Assembly (NCBI GenBank): GCA_018697195.1
Contig: CM031858.1
Coordinates: 83,095,410-83,159,409 of the forward strand
Reading direction: 5' to 3'
Source of the DNA: Certhia americana
Taxonomy: Eukaryota; Chordata; Aves; Passeriformes; Certhiidae
DNA length: 64,000 bases
How positions within the stretch are numbered: the stretch's first letter is position 1; every line of letters begins with the position of its first letter. The position numbers were made by a program, and so were the translations under genes. Below are positions 1-13,100 of this stretch, in pieces. Under the pieces are notes generated by a model. That model ran no database searches and had not been told where the DNA came from. It saw nothing but the letters and a program-made list of their open reading frames with translations.

Positions 1-941
1 CACAGAAGAGGGAAATCACAAGTGTTCATAAAATATAGCATGACTTTGAGCACTGTAATAAACAGGCTATTCAGTCTTGCTAAGGTACAAATACCTGTGG
101 CAGTAAATCTATCAGACACTGCTATGCTGGGGGGAAGGAAAGAGGTTGAAGGACATTGAATTGGGCAGGGCCACAGGCAAGAGAGTTTGATAAGAACCTG
201 CACATACCTAGAAGGCATTAGCAGCTAAAGCGGAGGCAGAATGATTGGTGTGATTCACAAGTGTCTGACAGAGAACGATAAAATTAAAAGAGAGAATATC
301 ATGAAATTGATTGATTTCTGAGATGTTAATAAGCTGTGGACACACTCCCATGTGAACCTGAAGAACAGCCCATGAGCTCTGAAAACTGAATTAACTAAAA
401 AATATAAAAACTTTATCAGTTCCATATAAGCAGGGGAAAGGAAGGGAATACTTTTATGAGAATCCATGTGCCTAGCAACTGTGGTGCTTTGAAGAGGATC
501 CATTGAAATTTCTGTGGAAAAGTTGCCACTGATTCCAGTCAAGGTAGATCAAGACATTAGTGCTCATACAGGCCATGTTTGTCAGCATAATTTGTCGAGG
601 AGCAAAGGTGGCAATGCACAAGGAATGGTTGAACCAGTGCAGGACCATAGGAAATACCTAGGAAAAACAGTATTCAGTAAGCTTTTAGCTGTGCATTGGA
701 AGCTATAGAGATGTGTTAACTGAATATTATCTGTTTTCCCTCTTGGGAAGAGTTAATTATTTAATTAGTTATGCTTGGAAGTAATGTGGTATGGGGCAAT
801 ACGATTCCATTCAGGAGAACATGCTATCCTTATGTAGCTTGATTTTATTAGAACTAAAAGACTTATGTTCTATATTTGACAATGCAGTGCATGAAAGTTC
901 AGTTTGGTTTGTCAAGAGGTTTTTTCCTTGGTCTCACTTAG
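1..941 (+). other. Intron upstream of first visible ABCA13 exon
   Basis: AT-rich sequence with no exon or repeat that I recognise. It precedes the acceptor of the exon at 942 and is presumably the 3' end of an intron whose 5' part lies outside the window. Confidence 0.6.
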
Positions 942-1188
942 ATATTTCCTTTGCTGGAGCCTTGAGTGTGCGTGGAGCCCGCCTTGTTCTCACACAGACT
1001 GTTGCCCTTCTGATGAAGAGGTTTCACCACGCAAGGCGAGACTGGAGAGGAAGCTTGTCAAATGTGCTGCTGCCTGTCCTCTTTGTTGCTCTGGCAATGG
1101 CCTTGTTTAGCGTGAAGCCATTGGCTATTGATTATCCTTCTCTCAAGCTGACACCAGAACTTTACGACAATGCAGAATCCTTCTTTAG
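942..1188 (+). CDS. ABCA13: ABCA13 exon 1 of window: first helix of membrane domain 2
   Basis: Reads ...[21 protein letters not shown] and then a hydrophobic run, [18 protein letters not shown] (about 1061-1114), the first transmembrane helix of the second membrane domain. It ends in [15 protein letters not shown]. The acceptor is TTAG after a pyrimidine-rich stretch (921-941) and the donor is GTAAAG at 1189. The exon starts at the second base of a codon and ends with two bases (AG) that the next exon completes to serine. The 5' boundary is the least certain in the gene because nearby AG dinucleotides at 958-959 and 965-966 would also keep most of the exon. Confidence 0.88.
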
Positions 1189-4100
1189 GTAAAGACCTCA
1201 TCCATCATCATCAATATCCAGGGTTCTGAGACCTTTACCCTTGAGTTCTCCTATTTTAAAGACTATTTGTATTCTAGAAAGAATAATAGGTTACTTTTTA
1301 CCATAGTTATGTGGGAGGGTTTTCAGATGTTTAGTACACTTTTATAGATTATTATAAAGAAAAGATAAAACTAGAAAAACTTTGTGAAGGATTTTCTGGA
1401 GGAAAGGGCAAAAACTTTGGAGAAGTTTGAACTCAGATCAATACCAGCCATAATCATTCACAAGTAAATGAAAAGTATATTTGAACAAGCCTGTGCATAT
1501 TTAATTTTAAAATATTACTTTGGTCTGAAACAATTTTCTCAAAACAATTCTTGGGTTTAAAAATACTACACAGTATTTACAATGCCTGCTGCTCTTCTTA
1601 TTCAATTTCTATATGTTCAGGTTTGAAACAAATGAGATTATTTATCTACCTTTTTTAAAATTTATTGTGCGATATGTATAGAATTAATCTGTAGAGAGTG
1701 CTAATCACACATATAGATAACTTTCTCTACTGTGCAAATATACAGATGAGCATTGCAAGATGCTGTTTGAATTTATAATATAAGTTTATTTCATAAGCAT
1801 AAAAACACTTCAGCAATTCCAGCTGCCAGGAATACATGGTTATAAGGAGAAGGACGCCCTTGGATAGGTGTTGAGATTTGTTTAGCCATAATTGTAATGA
1901 ATTTTCTTTATGTGTTCACATAGAGTTTTTTGAGACGAGATTATTTTGATATGTTTCCTATGCATGGATTTTATAGTCTTTTAATTTCATGGAAAATACA
2001 TAGGACCTTGAGACTGAAAGCTAATAGGGCTAGATACATTAACATGTCTTTATTTCTTTTTTTTTATTTCTCTTTCCCCTTCACTCCTTATACCTCCACG
2101 GCCCTCTTTGAACAGCACTGAAGATGAGAACCTAGAAAAACTTTCTCAACTTCTACTGGGATATTTCTCTGATTGGGACCACACATGTACACATTCACAA
2201 CATGGGTAATTGTAACTAATGTAGCTATTTCCTTAATTTGCATATTGTACATTTAATTTCTCTTTCTTTCTGTGTAATGGATTATTTTAGGCTTTTTCTT
2301 GGCAGCGTGGAGTTAGTGACGAATTGCTTCTGATAAAGGAGCTGGCAACCAGGTGAAGAGCAAAGTAGATTTTACTGTTGAAGGTCTGATCCATAAAACT
2401 TAAAAGTCAGTGGCAGTTTTCTGATTAATTTCAGGATGATTTTGATCAAGCCTCATGTCCAGAAGAAGAATGAACAGACAATAAGGAATATATTTGTTAG
2501 GAAGCATTCTAGATTTCCAAATTCAGAAATTCAGTGGTGACCATGCTTTAATAATTGCTGCAAACATGAAGCTCATTTTAAACCTATATACATATATATT
2601 TAATAAATCAGCTTTGAAAAAAATGAATAAAATTTGTATCACTCTAGACACATCTGCCACTGTCATCAAATGCTACGAAGGTGTTCAGCAATGCCAGATC
2701 TGCTCTGTATTTCTTCTGTTAAGTGACATATTGGGTTTTTTTATTTACTAGTTACAATTTTATTATGCTTATTTCTTTTAGAAAAAATAATTCGTGCTGG
2801 CAGATGGAATCTATGTCACCTCAGGATTCATGCAGATGTGTGTCTGAACAGGAGGTATGTAATTTTTTTAACTTATATATGCAAAAAATATGTGTGTGTA
2901 TATTACTTCTAATCCCCTTGGCTGCTGTTTTTGAAGGGCTTGTGAAAGTGATGAGGAAAAGAATCCTCACAGGTCTGACTTTGTTATGATTGGAGATTTA
3001 CTTCTGTTTCACCTAATGAAATTGTACACAATTTTCTTGTTCATATATATGAACACATATGTGCACTAGAAATGGCTATAGATTGATATGAAATAACAGG
3101 ATCATAGACCGCTGAATGCAACTTTAAATGTTATTTTAAAGTATTTTGGATTTTGGATTTCAGAATACAACAGGCATCAAGAAATGAAGGGTTTTGAAAA
3201 ATATAATGAATTTCTGACTTTCTTAACTAATGATTTTTCCTACTGACTTGCTCTGAGTTGAGTAATAAAGAAAAATATGAAAATGTGTCTGAAGTGACAA
3301 GTGTATTTCTCCAAAAAGGAGTATCTTACAAAAAAGTTTCTTTTGTTTGTAAAGATACAATTATTTAGAGTAAGAGTTGCATATGAAATATAGCAATTCA
3401 GTTTTGGGAAAAATGGAGGAGAAAACTAGTTTTTTACTGTTCTGGACAAGGAATAAGTTTGCCTCTAATGGTAATGAGACTTAAAATACAAGAAGGTTGA
3501 ATGAAATACAAATGGCAACTTTCACAGGGAGAGGTCTATTAACCATGAAAACTGAAAGGAGAGAAGTCATTTGACAGTGGAGGCAGAACGATCTGTGAGC
3601 TATGTAAAAGCAATCTTTGAGAGTGAATTTTTTTTCCTGTAGGGTTTAGACATCAAAGAAGCATTAAAATTTTTCAATTGATTGGCATAAAGCACTTTGT
3701 AAAACTACTGAGATAATTGAGTCTAATATCTGTCACATTTTCTTTGGTTGTGAGAATGTCCCACTGAATCATTAGAAGACATCTCCCTTTATTCTTCTCT
3801 TCAGCTCATCAATGAAATTTTTAGAGTCTTATTAATTAGAATTTTGCTTTCATCTCATATTTATCTGGGGCCTATTTTGTGTTTCTTCTCAGGAAAAGAA
3901 ATAAGAATCAGTCTTGTCTTTTTGATTGCTGTAAACATTCCTAAACTCATATACACGTTTTGATGTTTTCAAAACAAAGTGACTGACAGGGCTGCAAGAG
4001 AAATCAAAGGGATTTCTAATATGTAGGTGGCATAATCATTTGAGTTGCCTTATAAACATAAAACTATTCATAATTTATTGAAAATCTGTTAAAGCTGGGA

Positions 4101-7100
4101 AAGGCAAATCCAGTTAAAAAGAAATTTTGTAAAATCTACATGAAAATCCAAAAATAAGGCCAAATGTGGTGCCACTGTTTTTAAAAAGTGCTTTACTTAT
4201 TTTATTCATACTTTTTTTCAGATGTGCCCAAGTTTCAATACCTCTGCTCCCTATGTGAAGAATAAGAAAGGACATACTTTGTATAATCTTTCAGGGTTCC
4301 ATGTGGAAGAGTTTTTAGTGAGGTCTTCCAACAAAACAAGGTAACCTTAAAATGTCTAGCCTTTGTTTATCCTTTGTGTATAGACCCCAAAGTCCATGAT
4401 CCAGAGCATAGATATTTGTCACGAGAATATGAAGGTTGCTGTCTTTATATTGTGATTGTTATCAAGGTGTAGAGTTATGCTGCGATTCAAGGTAATGTGG
4501 AAGACTCAGTGGTCACATCTGAGAGCTTCCTCCAGCATCTGCACAATGATTATCTCTAGGCATGCTCTGGAGTTTCTTCTACTTAGTTATTTCAGCATCT
4601 CAGAGATGCGTATCTAAACCAGGTGAACAATAAAATTTCCATTCCTCAGAGACTCAATCAAACAGAGGTGGATACGCTCCAATTAATATTTTCTTTGAAG
4701 TAAAAAGGGCTGGTATGCCCCAGGCAATACTTCATATTCTGGGATATCAGCAACAGAGTTTATCTGCTGTATTTTGAAGTTTACTTGTGTGCCTTTACAA
4801 CTCAACCACTGCTGATAATGTAAGTGGAAATATTAGACCATATATGATTTTATCAAAGAGAAGCAAGTGTTAGCCACTTATGCATTAAAAGTAGGTGCAT
4901 CTGATTTGTTATAAATAGAGGTAAACATCTTTGGATGAAAATTTTGAGCTGGTGTATGAATGGTTTAGGAAGAAATAAAGCTGTTTTAAATACTTCTGGA
5001 AGTCAGTAATACCTCATTTGCTCACAACCCTTCCTGTTGCTCACGGATTTCAGCTTTCAGAAAGCAAAAATTCTTATCTAAGGGCATACCTGTACTGGAA
5101 AAAAAGCTGATACTATTCACCTGATTAAAACCTACTTTGTTCCCCTCCTTTTCAACAAGGAGGGAGTTTGTGAGGGGTAAAGTTTTACCTTCAGTTGAAA
5201 AATAAATCATTAGTGTAGCTATCTCAGCTTTACCCTTGCAAGAAAACTGTAAAGCTCAAGGCAGATATCTGTTACTTTAATTTCTATTACCAGATATGGT
5301 GGTTGGTCTTTTGGAGGGATGAAAGCATTTGAACTTGAAGATAAAAAATTGAATAACACCAAATCTCAGCCTCTGGCTAAGGTAAGAGTTACATGTATGT
5401 GTGCGCAGCTGTATGTATTGATTACTTTTTCAGGCTTCAGACATCACAGGACTTAGCAAATAATAAAACATTACATGAAATCCTTACACTTGAGTAAATG
5501 GGAAAAAAAATCTTCTGTATCTTATAGACCAACTCTCTTCATACTCCTTCACATATTCTCCTGTGTTTGAGAAACAATTTTAAATGATTCAAATGATATA
5601 ACTTTTTTTTAATGTTTGAATTTATTTTTCCGGTGAACTCATTTTAGAATCTATGTTTAAAACTTATTTTTAGTCAGCCAAATAATATGTTTTGTTTGTT
5701 TTCTAATAAAAGCCAGTGTCAGAATTGGCATTGCAAAGTGCAATTGAACATCACATTAATGGGTTGCTATTTATGTTTTTTCATGCCTATGAGGGATACT
5801 TGGTTTCATTTCTCTCACCACCCTCCCCCTAAGTGTAAAGACATCTTCTAGGAGCAGCTCCTTTTTCATAACAAATATACTATTCTTTTCTCAAAAGAAC
5901 CTTTCTAAAATGTTCCAAGGGAAATAAAATCCCCTGCATTGGTAACTGCTTGTTAGCCTCCAGGTCTCATCCCAAGTTTTCACAATATGAAGATACTGTA
6001 CCTCTCCACTGCATACCAAAAGGCCTTAAGGAAAAGCCCTTTATTTCAATTGTGCTTAGAATAATCCTTCTTTGATTTTTGGGATCCATTCAAATGTAGA
6101 TGTACTTTACAAGCAGAGGAACAGCAGTCATAGAGAAGTATCCATCAATATCAGTGAGAGGTCTCTTTTTTTGCATTTGAGACAAACAGGATTTATTAAG
6201 AGGAAGTTGTGCATTTTCTAGATGCCAGATTAGGATGTGAAAGAAAGATGCTTCTGCCATTAAAATTTTTAATGCAAATACAGATTTTATTTGCTCTTAT
6301 AAAGCAAACAAGGAACAACATAACTAAGCTCCAGCCTAAAATCCATTCTGAGACGAAGTGTTAGAAAAAACAGATTTTCTACAGTTCAATGTCATTTTAT
6401 TCTTAGTTTTGCAAAATCACGTCCTGTTTCTAATGCCTTTTCCATATAACTTTTAGGAATCTCCATATTTTAAATACAAATCTCAGCATACACAGATTTT
6501 CATTTTGGTAATTTTCAATCTCTTTTCTAATCCCATATATTTTATAGCTTTGAACTCCAGTTCCATCATTCTTTCATAAGAAACCTGAAAGATTTCAGCA
6601 GAATTTTTTTATTTCTGACTTCCAATTTTTTCCTGTGTATCTTTAATCATTTTAGACTCATGCTTGTACTGCAGTTTTTGTCAGGTTCTTTTTTTTAGTG
6701 TATTTGGTATAGAACTCCACCTGCCACCAGGACAGGGATAAATTATGTTATACTCTTAGTACATAAGCTTCAAATTTCAGACCCAAAGCAAATAATGGAG
6801 TAAATTTATAAAGGGCACTGTGTTATCTAAAGCATCTCCTGGAAATGTCTTTCAAGTGATGCAATGTCAAGTTATTGCATTAACCTTTCAGTAACTAATG
6901 ACCAGATTTTTACTTTGACCTTTAAGGTTTGTTCATGAGACAGTGAATGTACCATTTAAATAGCCTGGAATGAAAGAAAATGAAAAATTTGCATTTGAAG
7001 AGAATTACTGTATGATTCACTTCATTTTAGAAAATTTCTGAATCTTTATACAGTCTTTTCCAGTGCTTGAAAAACCAACAATTTCTCTTGTTCAAATTAA

Positions 7101-10100
7101 AAATGCTTATTTCGTAACTATTTTTCTGTACCTAATCATACTGTGGTGTATGCACTACACATACGGTATATGCATGCACATAAAGAATGTGTATACGTGC
7201 ACACAAGAGAGAATATATCTACAACATGACAAATATGGCCAATTAAAAACATTGATTATTGGCATTCATTGATGATTGGTGCTATGTAGCAACAGCAAGA
7301 CTTCTCAAATTTTTTGTATTTTCATGGCTGTACATTCTTTGGCTTCCTTTGGTAATATGACCAAAAATTTGTTCCATAATAGCTTCATAATTGCTGGTTT
7401 TTATAGCATAATGAAATATAAGAAGAACATGTGGCAATTTTAAATACTGCCAAAAGGCAGATTGTGCTGTTCACGTGTCATTTGGAAGAGTACATTTTTC
7501 CAATCCCAAAGGTTTGGACTTGAGGCTTTACAGTAATTGTACAAGTGCCAGAGGAAAAGAAATATATCTTTCTAGTTTAATATCAATCTTGAATCTGGTC
7601 CAGCAATGCTTAGGGAATTCTCTGTTCCTCATCCTTTTTTCTTGATAGGCCATATGTTAGCTGAAAAGTCAGTCTAACTTTATTCTGGAATATAAATGGC
7701 AAGTAGAAGATTATGTAGTGATGTAAAACACGTCTCCACAGAACTTCAGTCTGATGTGGTGAGGGGTTGTGGTTTTCCTTGGGAAAGAGTTTTCTTAACT
7801 ATGGGTAGAATATAAAATAAAATAAAAAATAATTATATTGATATATATAGTTCTGTGTTTTTCAGCTCTTTTCTACCCTCTGTAAATGATTACCTCTGTG
7901 GCACCAAAGAAATATGAAAGATGTTTCAGCTAGAGCTAATATATTTCCTTTTATATTATATCTTTGCTAACAATTTTAAATAAAAAGCAAGTCTTTAGAA
8001 AAAATACCTTAAATGTGCCTTCTAATGAAGTGAACAACCTTAAATATGTTTTTTCCAGTTTATAATAAATTAAATATCCACCTCCTATTTGGTTATTTCC
8101 TGAAGTTTTGATTCAGTTACATAATGCAGCTTGGAGGATAATTCCAATTAATGTGTTGGATATTGAAATATATTGTTGCACACAATGCTCTATTGTGGTA
8201 TTCATTTGAATAAAGGTTGCTTTCCTATATTTCAAAGTTGTTCTCTGAACACTTGTGACCTTTTCCCTGCCTGAATTAAATGAGGATGTGTTGTCAGAAT
8301 TTTGCTTTGTTATTTTTTTACCCCAATGCAACAGACACAATTGCAGTGGAGTTTCATTATGTATGTATGTAAAACTTCCTATTCTGTGAAAGCCTTTCAA
8401 AAAATGATAGAATGAGAGATGGGCATATGGGGCTGAGAAAAAGACAGGTTACTCTTGTTGACAGGTCTTTTGCCCTGGTTGCTATTTACACATGAGGTCA
8501 TGCAGTGCAAAGATTTCCAGCTTTTCTCATGCTTAGGTTCTCTTTCCCTACTTTTTGTTAAAGACCACTCTGGTTGATGAATGAATGGGAAATTTAGCTT
8601 GTGTAATAATTTGTGGGAACTGAACTGGAGAAGAACAAAGGACTTTCATGACTTTGCAAAGAAGAGAAGACGTTAGGGTTTATTCTTTTTTCTTTTCTTT
8701 AAATGTGGGGACATAAGAGTTTGAGACATTTGAGTACCATTATATAGCACATGAAAGACATACAGGGATCAGGCACAGCCAGCATGGATTTATGAAAGGA
8801 AGAACCTGCTTGACCAACCTGACACTCTATGACAAAGTGACCTGCTTACCAGATGAGGGAGAGTGAATGTTCTCTGTCCAGACTTCAGTAAAGCATTTGA
8901 CACTGCCTCCTACAGTATGCTCCTTGAAAAACTGGTTTCTTGTGGCTTGAATGACTGACTCTCTGATAGGTAAAAACTGACTCTGTAGCTGGGCAAGAGA
9001 GTTGTGGTGCAAAATCCACTTGATGGCTGGTCACTAGCAGTGATCCCCAGGGCTCAGTTTCGGGGCTAGATGTTGATGATCTGGATATGGGGATTGAGTG
9101 CACTCTCTTTAAATATGTAGATGACATGAAGTTGTATGGGGTGTTGATCTGCTTGAAGGTAGGAAGGTTTTTTCAGAGAGACTAGGGCAGACTCAGTCAT
9201 TGGGCTGAGGACAACTGCACAAGGTTCTATAAGTTGAAATGCTGTGTCCAGCACTTGTGTCCCAGAAGCCCCATGCAGCCCTACAGCTGGTGAAGTAGCT
9301 TGAGAGCTTTATGGCAGCAAAGGGACCCTGGAGTGCTGGTTAACCACCAGCTGAATATGAGCCAATGTGTGCCCAGGTAATGACAATTTGGCCTGTATCA
9401 AGAATAGCATAGCCAGTAGGATCAGTGATTTTCCCCTTGTGTTCAGCATTGGTGAGGCTGTACCTCAAGTACTGTGTTCAGTTCTGGGCACCTCGCTTGG
9501 TGCTGAAGCATATCCAGAGAAGGGGTGACAAGGTTTGTGAAGGGTCTAGAGAATATGTCTTATGAAAAATGGCTGAGGGAGCTGGGTTTCTTTAGCCTGG
9601 AGAACAAAAAGCTCAGGGGGACCTCATTCTTCTCTACAGCTCCCTGAAAGAAGGCTATAGTGAGGCAGTGGCTGGTCTCTTCTGCTTGCCTGTAGAGAGG
9701 ACAAGAGAAAATGATCCTGAGTTGAAACAGAAGAGATTCAGATTAGATATTAGAAAAAAAATATCATGGTTAGTGGGGTCAGGAATTGGGCCAGTTTTCC
9801 TAGTAAGCTGGTAGAGTCATCCCTGCAGGTGTTTAAGAAGTGTTTTGATCTGATGTTGGGTGATGTGGTTTAGTGTTCTAGGAGTTACAGTGCTGGGTGG
9901 GTGGTTGGACTTGATGATGTTAAAGGTCTCTTCCAACCTTGATGATTCGATGATGCTGTTGAGATTTCAAGCAGTTGTGAATACCACACAAAGAGTAGAA
10001 AATATGAAAAGTAATGCAGGCAAAAATAATGGCAGATCAAAGCCTGGTAGTTTGTTTTAACGATGACTAACAGAGCTTGTGGTGAAGAAGATTCAAGGGT

Positions 10101-13100
10101 AAGAGGCAAAGAAGAAATGACAGTGGACCTCAAAGTGGTTCTTGGAAACATAATCTAGGATAGATGAGAGGAAATAAAATAAGAGAGTCAGAGTATTGTA
10201 AACATCACAAAAATGTGGAGATTCAAACAAGTGGGTAGACAAGAGAATGAAACAGAAGAAAATAAGTACTAAGAAAGGAAAACAACTGAAGATTAGGCAG
10301 TCTGCACTGGGGAATATAGAGGAGAATGTGTCAGAAAAAACAACCGAAGTCTGGAACTAGGGTCCAAGTAAGGTTTGTAGTTGGATAGTATAAGAAAAAA
10401 GGAAAAATAAAGGCAGAATTATGTGCAAGTAAATGAGAACAGCATCACAGGAATGATAAGAGAATCTTTAGGGATGTTTCTAAGGTGTATAAATATAGGC
10501 AGTAATTCTAGAAATAATCTAAGAAAACAAGAAAACTGAAATCTTAGAAGAAGAGTGTTAAGGCAGTAAAGATGTATATTAAATCCTGTTCACTTTGCAT
10601 TATGATTCAGAATCCATAGAGACAGTGAGAATTGACCTCCCTAGGATATGCAAAATGCAGAGTACAAACAGCTGATATAAAAGAGGGAAAGGTTAGTTTT
10701 CAATTGTTTAAAAAAAAGGGGAGAAGGAAGGGTGCTATGATGTGAGAAATGGAGAGTAATGCAAATTGAAAATAAACATACATAATAATTTGACCTAGTT
10801 TTCAGTATGGATAATGTAGACTCAAAGTCACTCTGATTAACAGTAATGGGTGATAAGAATCAATTTCTAACTGCAGAGGAAACTCAAACCTCAGTATATT
10901 TTGTTTTGGGACATATCAAGCTCTCAGCAATGGTTCTAGCAAGTGGAAATATGGATTAAGTGTATTTTATCAAGTCAGGGTGAATCTGTGTGATCTGAAG
11001 ATAAAGTATATATTACAACAGAATTATTTCCACGTGCTCCTCAGAGAGACTGGCTTGCCTTGTCTTACCTAAAGTTTGTCAGCATCAATTTCCTTCACCT
11101 TTAACAAGCCACTCATGTTTGTTGAAGGTGGGGACAGATTTGTGTATGGAACAGCTTCATACCTTGTAAACAGTGCCTCCTTGAAAACAAAATTCTTTGT
11201 TTTCCTCTCTTTCTAGAGTATTTTGTTCCTAGCTATTTTATGCTGTGTGTCATATGCAGGTATTATTTAAAGAAGTCTCTTTGGAATTTCAATGGTTCTT
11301 CCAATTTTAACATTAGTTTTACTCATATTTTTGATCAAACTGGCAGGTGTTATTTTCACATCGTTCTCTATTTGTTCAATCACATGTGTGCAACGGAAAG
11401 GGGACACAGTGTTCCATCAAATCAGAGAATATTAATTTGATAATAAACATTTATGCACAGCTCCAACAATAGAAAACTGCTGCATGCTGTTGAAAGACCT
11501 ATGCAAATCAACTGATTCTATTCTGCCTGGTTGAGTTTCTTCTATGAGCAAATGTTAAACAGAAGAATTAGATATCTTTCATGCAATTCTTAAAGGTGTG
11601 TGAGCTTTCAGATCAGCATCAAGATTAAGCTAAGTTTTGATTGACAATTTCCATTCTTTCTTCCAGGTGTGGTATAACCAAAAAGGTTTCCATTCACTGC
11701 CATCCTACTTAAATGAACTCAATAACTTCATTCTGTGGCTGAATTTACCTTCTAATGTGGATTGGAGACAGTATGGTAATAGTCTTTTTGTATTTATTCA
11801 TATATTTTGGAGAGTAGTGTTTAAATAAACTATTATAATTTTAAGTATGAATTTTTTTCAGTTTAGAGTAGGATTTCAGAGCCCCATTTCTTTGGAGGAC
11901 TGAAAAGTGAAAAATTTAATTACACAGAAAGTTTGTGTGGAGACTGTAGTGCAGAGTAAGGTAAAACTTGAATTTAAAGCTCAACATGCGACATGAGTTC
12001 CTTACAAAACCATTCCTGTGGAATAAGTAAGTGTAAATTTGTTCAGGATATTAGTCCCTCTGAAACTACTGCTAGGGCTTACTTAAATGGATGACTAAGG
12101 CACAACAGACTATGAATTTTTTGGCACTTTACTATATTTCTTTATGTAAATATCCAGGGCAAATCCAGATTAACCTGTAAATTCACACAGCAATGTGATG
12201 TTTCATAGGATCCTGTTACTCAAGGAACAGGAAAGGCTACTATATCTTATTATGTACAAAGCAAAAGAGCACTTAATATATCTGACATGAATTCTCTGAT
12301 TCTGATATCCCTGAACTTTATAAAAATTTCTTAAAGTAAAAATTTTATGAACTGACATCTTAAAAAATGACTGCAACCAAAGACTCAGCTGTTAAAAGAT
12401 GAACTTGTAGGATGTGGAAACCTAGTTTGAAATCTGGGCTTGATTACCTTCAGAAGTTCAGATTAACTTCTATTCATTCCAGTTCCTTCCATTCTTAAGG
12501 TTCTGTTAAACAGGAATTTGGTTTAGAAAAATTTAAAAAGAGCTTATGACCAATTTTTAAGAGTTCTTGTAAAGTCAGGATGGTTGTCTCTTATGGTAAA
12601 ATGATTTTGAGTGTTTTTATAATGAAGAAAGAAGACTAAATCAGTGAAAATGGGCAAGGAATACTGAGAATCTAAAAATAGAGATTCATTATGAAAGCTT
12701 TCTGGAATGTCCAAGAAAAAGATGTAATGTCTTACTTTCAAGATGACTGGGGTTTTATTTTTCTAAATGAATTATGAGAATGGATCAAAGGTAATGTGTT
12801 TACACGGAAACTTTGCATGAAATTAGATCAGATATTTTAATGAGAATTTTAATAGATGTCAATTTTTAATCAACTTTCCATACTTTTCATGAGTTGTTCT
12901 GATGTTAGCTTTTATTTCTGTACCATTAGATATCCCATTCTGGAAATTAAATGTTTGTGTACCCTTACTTTTATATCATTGCAGGAGAATCAGGGTTTGC
13001 TGTCCTACTTATACACTCAGAGAAAATGATAGCTATCCTAAAGATTGTGGGAATTATTTATTTTTTGATATATTGCATGACACAGATACACAGCAAGTAC

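Larger units (their letters stand above)
1189..5293 (+). other. Four short introns between loop exons
   Basis: Introns 1189-2115, 2206-2781, 2855-4221 and 4341-5293. They are unique-looking AT-rich sequence without recognised repeats or genes. Confidence 0.7.

Noticed and set aside
9066..9254. Minus-strand open frames across the CR1
   Set aside because: They run antisense through a degraded CR1 and match no coding frame of the element.
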